A stretch of DNA of 15,726 nucleotides from Bacteroidales bacterium UBA1736 (GTDB taxonomy: Bacteria; Bacteroidota; Bacteroidia; Bacteroidales; UBA932), in NCBI GenBank assembly GCA_002315825.1, contig DCIC01000018.1:2744-18469 (forward strand). Reading direction: 5' to 3'. Made by a program: the position numbers and the translations under genes. Positions 1 through 6,770 of the stretch are shown piece by piece (the stretch's first letter is position 1; each line of letters opens with the position of its first letter). The notes below the pieces were generated by a model. That model saw nothing but the letters and a program-made list of their open reading frames with translations. It did no database searches and was not told the DNA's origin.

Positions 1-1394
1 AGGGAGGAGGCGGAGGATTGGCCGGCGAGGTATCCGGACGAGAAAGCGGACTGGAGGTTGTATCCACCGGTATCGCAATCCAGATCAAGGACTTCCCCAC
101 AGAAATACATCCCGGGAACGATACGCGACTCAAGAGTCTTGGGAACCACATCATCGGCCGACACTCCCCCGGCAGTTATCACACAACGCTCATAGCCGAC
201 ATATCCGGCCAAATCAAAATCCCAGGACTTGAGAGAGGAGGCAATCTCGGTGAGATTGACCCAGACTTTGGTCTCGGTACGGGAACGTCTTTCGAGAGTA
301 AGAATTGATGGATTGCAGGCCTTGAAAGCAGGAATCAACTCCCAAGGCATCAGTTTGCCGAGGAGGATGCGGCATTTTTCTTTTTCGTGGAGCCGCGCGC
401 TCCGAGGATCTTTATCGACCTCAGTCCAAAGCTCTCTGACGCGGACATTGAGATCCTTCAGCGAGACTGCAGGCTTGAAATCAATTGACAGTCTGGCCTT
501 CGAACCATTTATCATTGCCTTGACGGCCTTGCGGCTAAGCTGAAATCCGACGGGGCCTTCGATACCGCCGTCGGTAAAGTCAATGTCACCGAATTCGGTG
601 GCCGCCTGGTTGCCGTCAAGGAAGAGGGACACATTGACATTCTTGAGTTGGATACCGAGAAAGAGCTTGCCAATCTCGGAAAGCGGAGTGCTCCTGTCGA
701 TGTGGTATTTGCCGCAGGTGGATATAATCTCATCTGACTTGTACCCCTTGGGCACCAATGCGGTAAGCGAAGGGAAGCAAGGGACGATATGATGGCCTGT
801 CGATTCGGCCCAAATATAACCGTCTCCGGTAGAGCCGGTTACAGGATATGAAAGCCCGCCGGTAGCAATGATGAGCTTTTTGCAGCGCCAAGTGCTGCCG
901 TCACTGCAGTCAATGGCAAAACCATAGGCCTCGCCGGATCCGGCCGAAGCGGATGTCTCTTCAATGCGGACAGACGTGGCTGAGCATTCGGTTATGAGCT
1001 TGACTCCGAAACGCTGAGCAGCGCCAACAAGAGTATCGACAACATCAGATGCGTGATAGGATGAAGGATAAGCCCGGTCTCCCCTCTCCACGACTGTATC
1101 CATTCCGTATTCATTGAAGAAATCGATTACTTTGGAGGATGGCAGGTTGTAAAAAGACGGCTTGAGGAGTCGGGGGTTGGACTTGATATGGGTGGAGAAT
1201 TCGTTCCAATCCTTGAGATTGGTGAAGTTGCAGCGGCCTTTGCCCGTGATCATTATTTTGCGTGCGGGACGCGGCATCTTTTCAAGCACTGTCACTTGGG
1301 CACTGCTGCCACCGCTGACTAGCGTCTTGGCAGCGGCATAGGCTGCCATAAGGCCGGAGGCGCCGCCGCCGATAATCACGATATCTGATTTCAT
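1..1394 (-). CDS. HI0933/BaiN-like FAD-dependent flavoprotein (C-terminus cut by window edge)
   Basis: Reading the minus strand from the ATG at 1394 gives an open frame of at least 464 codons that leaves the window at position 1. The protein starts MKSDIVIIGGGASG, a Rossmann dinucleotide-binding loop at residues 9-14. It then shows the family signatures KIMITGKGRCNFTN, IIATGGLSYPVTGSTGDGY and PSLTAL, and, close to the visible end, FCGEVLDLDCDTGGYNLQSA. These are the hallmarks of the HI0933/YhiN/BaiN (aminoacetone oxidase-like) flavoproteins, which bind FAD in the cytoplasm and mostly have unknown substrates. The final GGYNLQ block normally sits near the C-terminus, so only a short tail should be missing. 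It lies downstream of the SGNH hydrolase gene on the same strand after a 141-nt spacer; I see no convincing TAnnTTTG promoter there, so read-through from mnmA is possible. Family assignment is confident; the reaction is not known. Confidence 0.9.
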   Translation of the reverse strand, partial: MKSDIVIIGGGASGLMAAYAAAKTLVSGGSSAQVTVLEKMPRPARKIMITGKGRCNFTNLKDWNEFSTHIKSNPRLLKPSFYNLPSSKVIDFFNEYGMDTVVERGDRAYPSSYHASDVVDTLVGAAQRFGVKLITECSATSVRIEETSASAGSGEAYGFAIDCSDGSTWRCKKLIIATGGLSYPVTGSTGDGYIWAESTGHHIVPCFPSLTALVPKGYKSDEIISTCGKYHIDRSTPLSEIGKLFLGIQLKNVNVSLFLDGNQAATEFGDIDFTDGGIEGPVGFQLSRKAVKAMINGSKARLSIDFKPAVSLKDLNVRVRELWTEVDKDPRSARLHEKEKCRILLGKLMPWELIPAFKACNPSILTLERRSRTETKVWVNLTEIASSLKSWDFDLAGYVGYERCVITAGGVSADDVVPKTLESRIVPGMYFCGEVLDLDCDTGGYNLQSAFSSGYLAGQSSASS

Positions 1395-1438
1395 CCTTAT
1401 CTAAAGTTGGTCTCGGAAGAGGTAATATTAATTTTCCG

Positions 1439-1470
1439 GGGGTCCCTAAAATCCGAAGGCCCAGGACCCC
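1439..1470. repeat. Inverted repeat in the 1395-1535 intergenic spacer
   Basis: Arms GGGGTCC (1439-1445) and GGACCCC (1464-1470) are perfectly complementary over 7 bp around an 18-nt spacer. A further GGTCCCC lies at 1513-1519, and CCCTGT (1468-1473) can pair with ACAGGG (1523-1528), so the spacer could fold in more than one way. There is no T-tract after the stem on either strand, so it does not look like a simple intrinsic terminator. It could be a processing or attenuation structure between the SGNH and flavoprotein genes, or one copy of a dispersed palindrome. I see no gene in the spacer. Confidence 0.5.
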
Positions 1471-1535
1471 TGTCCCAGAGAGCCACGAAAGTCAAGAGGT
1501 GCAAAATTCCAAGGTCCCCGGTACAGGGAAATGGG

Positions 1536-2282
1536 TTATCTGCCGTTTGCGAGGAACTCTACCTGCACGGGGGCTATCTTGCGGTAGCCGTCATCTGTCA
1601 TATGCAGCTTGTCGGGCAGATAGTATTGGTCGCAATTGAAGATATTGATCCCCTGGAGATTGAATTGGTCGAGAACGGGGATGCAATAGTGGGCGCAGCA
1701 TTCTTTCTGGGCCTCGATGTAGCGGGCGAAGTTGGATCCTGTCTGGTTGGTCTTCGAAGAGAAGGGGTTGTAGCCGTCCTCTTTGCCGAAGAAGCGCAGC
1801 GAGGTGAAGAAGTAAATCTCGGCCTTGGGGTTTTTCTCCAGAAGGGTCTTGATGCAGTAGTTGATGCCGCCGCACTGGGTATCGAGCTTGCTCTCGTCGT
1901 AACCGTCAAACTCCGTGTAGTCGGTCCATTGACCGCATTCCCTATTGTTGTTGTAGTCGTTGGTGGAAGCCCAGAGCACATAAACATCGTACACTCCAGC
2001 TTCCCGGACCTGCTGCTGGAGGGTGTGGCCCTGAAGCTTTGAGAAGCCGGCGCCGCCCACTCCGTATGTCGTAACCCTGGCATTGAGCATATCCGCCCAT
2101 AGCTGCTTCGCGCTGTCGGACTCTTTATTGACCGAGAGCGAGCCGCCGAAAACGGCGATGGTCTTGCCGTAGTTTTTGCTGCTTGTGTAGGGGCTGTCAG
2201 TCTGGCGTGGTTCCAGTGTTTTCTGGGCCGTTGCACCCAGTGAAAGGAGGAGCGCAAGTGCTCCGACAAGGATTCGTTTCAT
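1536..2282 (-). CDS. Secreted SGNH/GDSL-type hydrolase
   Basis: The 248-residue protein starts at the ATG at 2282, giving a classic signal peptide (MKRILVGALALLLSLGATAQ). A longer reading from 2378 would add 32 arginine-rich residues and run back into mnmA, so it is rejected. SGNH blocks are visible in order: AVFGGSLS, with Ser48 as likely nucleophile and Gly where GDSL has Asp; YGVGGAGF near 73-80 (block II Gly); WASTNDY with Asn108 (block III); and DKLH with Asp224 and His227 (block V catalytic dyad). Members of this family hydrolyse ester bonds, often acyl or acetyl groups on glycans, and this one should act in the periplasm or outside the cell. The substrate cannot be read from sequence. 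The start is 11 nt after the mnmA stop, so the two are probably cotranscribed. Confidence 0.85.
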   Translation of the reverse strand: MKRILVGALALLLSLGATAQKTLEPRQTDSPYTSSKNYGKTIAVFGGSLSVNKESDSAKQLWADMLNARVTTYGVGGAGFSKLQGHTLQQQVREAGVYDVYVLWASTNDYNNNRECGQWTDYTEFDGYDESKLDTQCGGINYCIKTLLEKNPKAEIYFFTSLRFFGKEDGYNPFSSKTNQTGSNFARYIEAQKECCAHYCIPVLDQFNLQGINIFNCDQYYLPDKLHMTDDGYRKIAPVQVEFLANGR

Positions 2283-2293
2283 ATTCGGGATTG

Positions 2294-3601
2294 TTAGATT
2301 ATTCCTGAGCCTATCATTTCGCCGTCTTCGGCATACCATACTGCAAATTGGCCGGGGGTGATGCCGCGCTGCGGGCAATCGAAATATATGTAGAGGCCGT
2401 TTTCTCTCATCAGCAGGGTCGCGTCCTGAAGGGGCTGGCGGTATCGGATGCGCAGTTTGTATCTGCGGCTTTCGCCTGTCTGCATCACCAAGTCCGGACG
2501 TATCCAGTGAATGTCGCCTGCCTCTATGCGAAGGCAGCTGCGGAGAAGGCCCTTGTGGGTATGTCCCTCGCCGACGTAGATAATGTTTTTCTGCATATCG
2601 GTGGCTATCACGAATACAGGGTCCTTATGCCCTCCGATGCCGAGACCTTTGTGCTGGCCGATGGTGACAAATTGTGCTCCGTCGTGGGTGCCGATTATTT
2701 TACCCCAGGGATTGGCTTTGTATCTTGTTTTCTTTTCGTGGTGATTTCTGGACCTGTATGTCTCTGTCTGGAATTGTATCCCGCTATAATCCAATGGCAT
2801 AGAAAGCTCCCGAAGCTCCTCGTCGCTAAGCGTTTCGGGGGTGGGGGCATTGGAGGGGGTCTGGATGCGGGAGAGAAGCTCCTGCTGGCGGCGGTATTGG
2901 CCGTTATCCTCGAAGAATGGGTCGAATACCTCGACCACGTCGCCCTTGACGCTCTTGAGCTTCTGCTGGAGGAAAACCGGGAGGTCCACTTTCCCCACAA
3001 AACATATCCCCTGCGAATCCTTTTTGTCCGCAGATGGGAGGTCGGCTTCGGTGGCAATGCGTCTGACTTCAGGCTTGCAGATGTCCCCAATGGGGAACAT
3101 TGCCCTGCTCAGCTGCTCTTGATTGAGCTGACAGAGGAAATAGCTCTGGTCTTTGTTGGGGTCGCTGCCCGCAAGGATGCGGTAAATGACATTGCCGTCT
3201 GGGCCTGTAATACTATCCTTCCGGCAATAGTGACCGGTGGCAACCATATCGGCGCCGAGCCGGCGGGCGGCCTTCAGGAATGCATCAAACTTGATCTCTC
3301 TGTTGCAAAGGACGTCAGGATTGGGGGTCCTTCCGTGAGAGTATTCGTCGAACATATAGTCCACGACGCGCTGGCGGTACTCGTTGCTTAAGTCTATGAA
3401 ATAGAAGGGAATGCCAATTTTGCGTGCGACCATCTCCGCGACAAAGCGGTCCTCTTCCCATTCGCAGTCGCCGTGAAGGGTCCCCTCGGTGTCGTGCCAG
3501 TTCTGCATAAACATAGCAAATACGTCATACCCCTGCTGCTTGAGGAGCAGGGCGGCTACGCTGGAGTCAACGCCTCCGGAAAGTCCGACACATATCTTCA
3601 T
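2294..3601 (-). CDS. mnmA: tRNA-specific 2-thiouridylase MnmA
   Basis: MnmA adenylates and thiolates U34 of tRNAs for Lys, Glu and Gln in the cytoplasm, giving 2-thiouridine. The 435-residue protein begins MKICVGLSGGVDSS, the PP-loop ATP-binding motif, and has the two catalytic cysteines in NPDVLCN (Cys99) and SQGICFVG (Cys200). GQHKGLGIGG and a C-terminal beta-barrel domain follow. The ATG at 3601 is chosen because the PP-loop must be near the N-terminus. The in-frame extension to 3829 adds 76 non-homologous residues and runs antisense through the SRP RNA. The protein is longer than the usual 360-400 residues because of an insert of about 75 residues at 225-299. It is the first gene of a likely mnmA-SGNH hydrolase unit. 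Confidence 0.97.
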   Translation of the reverse strand: MKICVGLSGGVDSSVAALLLKQQGYDVFAMFMQNWHDTEGTLHGDCEWEEDRFVAEMVARKIGIPFYFIDLSNEYRQRVVDYMFDEYSHGRTPNPDVLCNREIKFDAFLKAARRLGADMVATGHYCRKDSITGPDGNVIYRILAGSDPNKDQSYFLCQLNQEQLSRAMFPIGDICKPEVRRIATEADLPSADKKDSQGICFVGKVDLPVFLQQKLKSVKGDVVEVFDPFFEDNGQYRRQQELLSRIQTPSNAPTPETLSDEELRELSMPLDYSGIQFQTETYRSRNHHEKKTRYKANPWGKIIGTHDGAQFVTIGQHKGLGIGGHKDPVFVIATDMQKNIIYVGEGHTHKGLLRSCLRIEAGDIHWIRPDLVMQTGESRRYKLRIRYRQPLQDATLLMRENGLYIYFDCPQRGITPGQFAVWYAEDGEMIGSGII

Positions 3602-3609
3602 ACCTTCCG

Positions 3610-3617
3610 CAAATATA
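3610..3617 (-). promoter_or_regulatory. Likely mnmA promoter -7 element
   Basis: On the minus strand this reads TATATTTG, an exact match to the Bacteroidota -7 consensus TAnnTTTG. Only 8 nt separate it from the mnmA ATG at 3601, so transcription would start at or within a few bases of the start codon. No good TTTG -33 element is present about 20 nt upstream. It lies back-to-back with the ffs promoter. Confidence 0.5.
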
Positions 3618-3637
3618 CGATACAAAACGATGCATTC

Positions 3638-3669
3638 TTTCTTTTGTAATGAAAATATTCTTATATTTG
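3638..3669 (+). promoter_or_regulatory. Likely promoter of the SRP RNA gene
   Basis: TATATTTG at 3662-3669 matches the Bacteroidota -7 consensus TAnnTTTG exactly. A weak -33 candidate TTTC (3638-3641) lies 20 nt upstream; a perfect TTTG (3643-3646) is also present but at only 15 nt. The predicted start, about 6 nt after the -7 element, falls on the GGGAAAG that opens the RNA's closing stem. Confidence 0.6.
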
Positions 3670-3674
3670 CCCTC

Positions 3675-3777
3675 GGGAAAGTCGTACACGACCAGCTCCC
3701 TCTGAACTCCCCCAGGGCAGGAATGCAGCAAGGGTAGGAGGTCGTAGCGGTGCGATGTGCATAGCTTTCCCTTTTTT
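3675..3777 (+). ncRNA. ffs: Small bacterial SRP RNA (4.5S RNA)
   Basis: The RNA component of the signal recognition particle binds Ffh and targets nascent membrane proteins. The apical domain is unmistakable. GCA (3717-3719) and TGC (3724-3726) close a GGAA tetraloop at 3720-3723. They are flanked by the symmetric-loop sequences CAGG (3713-3716) and AGCA (3727-3730), then CCC/GGG. Further down, CTCC (3696-3699) pairs with GGAG (3737-3740) and ACGAC (3688-3692) with GTCGT (3741-3745). GGGAAAG (3675-3681) pairs with CTTTCCC (3765-3771) as the closing stem, followed by six T. The length of about 100 nt fits the small bacterial type. It is divergent from mnmA and has its own promoter. Exact ends are inferred from the stem and T-tract. 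Confidence 0.92.
3765..3777 (+). terminator. T-tract ending the SRP RNA
   Basis: The 3' arm CTTTCCC of the SRP RNA closing stem is followed at once by TTTTTT (3772-3777). The end stem plus U-run probably works as the intrinsic terminator. Confidence 0.6.
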
Positions 3778-3806
3778 CGTATAGTGAAACGCCTGCTTGC
3801 GAATCA

Positions 3807-3908
3807 ATGTTTATGTGCATCGACGGCAAGATCTCTCAAGAGGCGCTTACAGGGCAGTTTTATGAAGCCTTGGCAGAGCGCTCGGCGTGGCCGGAGATAT
3901 GGCGCTGA
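3807..3908 (+). other. Possible 33-residue ORF downstream of ffs (doubtful)
   Basis: An ATG at 3807 opens 33 codons (MFMCIDGKISQEALTG, ending WPEIWR) to a TGA at 3906-3908. The first 53 nt lie in the otherwise empty spacer 3778-3859; the last 49 nt are antisense to the 3' end of potD. The composition looks protein-like, but no family, promoter or partner gene is visible. It may be chance or a remnant. Apart from this, the spacer holds only weak nested complementarity (CGCCT 3790-3794 with AGGCG 3841-3845). Confidence 0.15.
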
Positions 3909-5200
3909 CGTCGGATGGAGTGCTTACGTTTGAGGATAAACTTCTGAATCTTTACAGCGGCAATCAATAGGACAGTGATTGCTATCACAAAGATAGTCCA
4001 GCTGCTCATCTGGTTACCCTTCACCCGAGCCCACATAGAAATGAGTTTATCGGCATCCGTGCCCCAGTCGTGCATAAGAGCACAACGGTCAATGACACTC
4101 CTGTCAGGATACATCGAAGGATTGAGATGAGCCTGGAGAGCCTGCTCACCAAAGAAATAACTGGCATCCACAGTCTGGGGATAAGCCTCTTCATCAGACA
4201 TAGCTTCCAGAACCTCAGAAGAAGCCACTGCACTCACATAGCCGATATAATCCATATTGCGGACCGCAACATCCGGACGGCAAAGGAAATTGATAAAGAA
4301 TGTAGCCGCTTTGACATTGCGGGCATACTTAGGGATGACCCACCCGTCAAACCAGACATTGCTTCCATCCATTGGGACCGCATAATCCAGAGGAACACCG
4401 GTCTCCCTGGCCTCCATAACGGCCCACACAGCATCACCGCTCCAGGCAAGACTGATCCATCCTCTCTCCTGAGTCATCTGCTCCTTACCGAAATCGGCCT
4501 CCCACCCTGCCACTCTGTGACGCATATCAGACATATACTCCTCAAAGAGAGCCACATTTTCGTCAGAAGTGTCAAGCATCAGAGAATCACGATTGACAGT
4601 ACCTGCGGCAATCTCATCACGGAGAAGATACTGAATAACGGCGCTGTACACATCTCTTGGCGCGTCTTTGATAAAAATCTTGTCAATAAAACGATCGTCC
4701 TTGATGACATTCCAGGTGCTCACATCCTCGGGGGACACATATCTCTGATTGTAGGTGAAGCCCGTGGTTCCCCACATATAGGGGACCGTGTAATCATTGG
4801 CATCCTTGCCGTATCCGTCCACCATTGAGAGAAACTTCTTGATGATGGGGGCAAGGTTTTCATACATATAGTTTGGGGTGTCCCCAAGAAGGGATGCATC
4901 GATAGGCAGTACTAGATCAGCGCGCAGCATTCTCTCGATGATGTAGTCGGAAGGACATACGATATCGTAATCTTCGTGACCCTTCTCAATCTTGGAAAGC
5001 ATAGTCTCATTGATATCGAAGGTCTGATACACCACGGATACTTCCTCACCGGTCTGCTCGAGATACCACTGCTCAAACTCCGAGATAAGGTCTTCGTCAA
5101 TATAGTCGCCCCAGTTGTAAACCTTCAGAAGCGTTCCCCGGTCCTCAGAACAGGAAAGGACAGAGAGCATCACAGTCAAAAACAGCAAAAATCTTTTCAT
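3860..5200 (-). CDS. potD: Spermidine/putrescine-type ABC transporter substrate-binding protein, with C-terminal membrane helix
   Basis: This 446-residue lipoprotein captures the polyamine and hands it to PotBC. The N-terminus MKRFLLFLTVMLSVLSC has a lipobox with Cys17, followed by acidic SEDRG. PotD-like binding-site segments are present: VYNWGDY (Trp30, Tyr33), CPSDY (Ser84, Tyr86), Asp179 in IKDAPRD, LAWSGDA (Trp253) and WFDGWVIP (Asp285). By comparison with E. coli PotD these line the polyamine pocket, though the exact ligand is inference. Unlike E. coli PotD (about 350 residues, soluble), it ends with a hydrophobic helix at about 401-418 and a basic tail (KRKHSIRRQRH), so it is probably tethered at both ends. 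It is the last gene of the pot operon; its ATG overlaps the potC stop by 4 nt (ATGA). Confidence 0.92.
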   Translation of the reverse strand: MKRFLLFLTVMLSVLSCSEDRGTLLKVYNWGDYIDEDLISEFEQWYLEQTGEEVSVVYQTFDINETMLSKIEKGHEDYDIVCPSDYIIERMLRADLVLPIDASLLGDTPNYMYENLAPIIKKFLSMVDGYGKDANDYTVPYMWGTTGFTYNQRYVSPEDVSTWNVIKDDRFIDKIFIKDAPRDVYSAVIQYLLRDEIAAGTVNRDSLMLDTSDENVALFEEYMSDMRHRVAGWEADFGKEQMTQERGWISLAWSGDAVWAVMEARETGVPLDYAVPMDGSNVWFDGWVIPKYARNVKAATFFINFLCRPDVAVRNMDYIGYVSAVASSEVLEAMSDEEAYPQTVDASYFFGEQALQAHLNPSMYPDRSVIDRCALMHDWGTDADKLISMWARVKGNQMSSWTIFVIAITVLLIAAVKIQKFILKRKHSIRRQRHISGHAERSAKAS

Positions 5201-6003
5201 CGGCCAAGTTTTTTAGTCGCAAGACGAGAGCTGCGGACATTCAACACTATCAAAAGGACAAGCACAAGAAGGAACATCAATGTCATCAAAGGACGCAGTT
5301 CGGGAGTAAGACCGCCTTTTCTGGCGTCGGCATAGATGTATGTGGACAGAGTCTCCAGACCGATGGTACCGCGGGTAAAGAAAGTCACGGCAAAATCATC
5401 CAGACTCATAGTGAAGGCCAGAATAAAGCCGCTGATCATTCCCGGCTTGAGCTCGGGCACCATAACCTTCCAGAATGCCTGCACTGGGGTAGCCCCCATA
5501 TCAAGCGCGGCCTCATAGATACTTGGATTCATCTGTTGGAGCTTGGGCATCACGCTTAGCACCACATACGGGGTACAGAAGGTGATATGAGCCAGAATCA
5601 CAGTAGCATAGCCCTGGGTTACGTGAAGGAACACAAATAGCAGGAATATGGAGACTCCGGTGATGATATCCGGATTGATCATCGGGATATTGTTGAGGTA
5701 CTGGATAGCCTGGCGCTTGCGACCGCGCAGATTGAAAATGCCGATTGCAGAGACTGTACCCAGGAACATTGACACAAAAGCCGCGACAAGAGCTATCACA
5801 AGTGTGTTCTCAACGGCCCCGAGAAGGGACTCACGGCCGGGATTCTCATTGGAAAACAGTCCGGTGTACAGACGGGTGGAGAAACCCGTCCAGGTGCCGA
5901 GCACTTTGGACTCAGTAAAGGAGAATACGCCGATGAAAAAGATTGGGGCATACAGCACCAGAAGGATGATGGCAATGTAGAATCTTGCGAAGAACTTTTT
6001 CAT
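5197..6003 (-). CDS. potC: Spermidine/putrescine ABC transporter permease PotC
   Basis: PotC is one half of the inner-membrane channel of the polyamine importer. The 268 residues form about six membrane helices (roughly 8-29, 64-90, 110-128, 132-154, 187-207 and 236-256). The EAA loop that docks on the ATPase lies at 164-188 (YEAALDMGATPVQAFWKV). SLDDFAVTFF after the EAA loop is typical of PotC. The length matches the family. The start overlaps the potB stop by 4 nt and the end overlaps the potD start by 4 nt, which indicates translational coupling. Confidence 0.95.
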   Translation of the reverse strand: MKKFFARFYIAIILLVLYAPIFFIGVFSFTESKVLGTWTGFSTRLYTGLFSNENPGRESLLGAVENTLVIALVAAFVSMFLGTVSAIGIFNLRGRKRQAIQYLNNIPMINPDIITGVSIFLLFVFLHVTQGYATVILAHITFCTPYVVLSVMPKLQQMNPSIYEAALDMGATPVQAFWKVMVPELKPGMISGFILAFTMSLDDFAVTFFTRGTIGLETLSTYIYADARKGGLTPELRPLMTLMFLLVLVLLIVLNVRSSRLATKKLGR

Positions 6004-6770
6004 TTGCGGGGCCCCTCCGTGGCCACTTCCTCATCTTCGGCAATAAACTTGGTGATACCGATGATAAGCAGCATCACAAAAGCCAGAGCGGCTCCATAGT
6101 TCCACATCGAAGAATTGATATTCTCCTGAATGATGGTACCGAATAGTTTTATCTTGTTGTTGGTAAGGAATTCTGATATAGCGAAGGTGCTCACAGTAGG
6201 CATAAAAACCATAAGTACACCGCTCCATACGCCCGGCATACTCAAAGGCAGAGTGACCTTGAAAAAGACCTTGACAGGGGATGCTCCGAGATCCTGTGCG
6301 GCTTCGGAATATGACTTGTCCATCTTTGAGAGTATGTTGTAGATAGGATATATCATAAACGGAAGATAGTCGTACACCATACCGAAGAGCAGCGTCCCCT
6401 TCCCGAGATTGACACCCAGCATACTGAAAAGCTCAGCTGTCGCAAGGGTGCGCATAAGGGCGTTGATCCACATCGGGAGGATAAAAAGGACGACCGTCAC
6501 CGCAGACTTGTTATATTCTTTGTTTGCAAGTATCCAGGCAAGAGGATAACCGAGCAGGATACAGATTACCGTGTTCTCAATCGCCACTTCAATAGAGAGT
6601 GCGAAGGTCGCAAGAGAGTCCGAATCTGAAAAGAAACGCAGAATATTGGCGAAGGTGAAATGCCCCTGCCCATCCTGGAATGCATAGAACAGCACCAGCA
6701 AGAGCGGCATCACCACAAAGATGACGAGGAAAATGAAGTACGGGAGACTCCAGGTCGATCTGTTATTCAT
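6000..6770 (-). CDS. potB: Spermidine/putrescine ABC transporter permease PotB
   Basis: PotB is the partner permease of PotC. The 256 residues show about six membrane segments (roughly 10-30, 58-82, 91-112, 128-148, 182-200 and 225-243) and the EAA loop at 154-180 (YSEAAQDLGASPVKVFFKV). It is slightly shorter than E. coli PotB, and the N-terminal cytoplasmic part is short. The ATG at 6770 overlaps the potA 3' end by 8 nt, and the stop shares an ATGA with the potC start. The acidic C-terminus (AEDEEVATE) is cytoplasmic or peripheral and of unknown meaning. Confidence 0.95.
   Translation of the reverse strand: MNNRSTWSLPYFIFLVIFVVMPLLLVLFYAFQDGQGHFTFANILRFFSDSDSLATFALSIEVAIENTVICILLGYPLAWILANKEYNKSAVTVVLFILPMWINALMRTLATAELFSMLGVNLGKGTLLFGMVYDYLPFMIYPIYNILSKMDKSYSEAAQDLGASPVKVFFKVTLPLSMPGVWSGVLMVFMPTVSTFAISEFLTNNKIKLFGTIIQENINSSMWNYGAALAFVMLLIIGITKFIAEDEEVATEGPRK

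Noticed and set aside
1407..2042. 211-codon plus-strand ORF
   Set aside because: Antisense to the SGNH hydrolase, which has a signal peptide and full catalytic blocks; the shadow protein is a run of Val/Leu/Gly without any domain.
2348..3391. 347-codon plus-strand ORF
   Set aside because: Antisense shadow of mnmA; long only because of codon composition. No recognisable domain or promoter.
3602..3829. 76-residue N-terminal extension of MnmA
   Set aside because: It is antisense to the SRP RNA, has no homology pattern, and would push the PP-loop far from the N-terminus.
3790..3845. Nested complementarity as terminator of the pot operon
   Set aside because: CGCCT/AGGCG and CTTGC/GCAAG can pair, but with a large loop, an uneven bulge and no T-tract on the minus strand; too weak to call.
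4070..4828. 252-codon plus-strand ORF
   Set aside because: Antisense to potD, without start context or domain.
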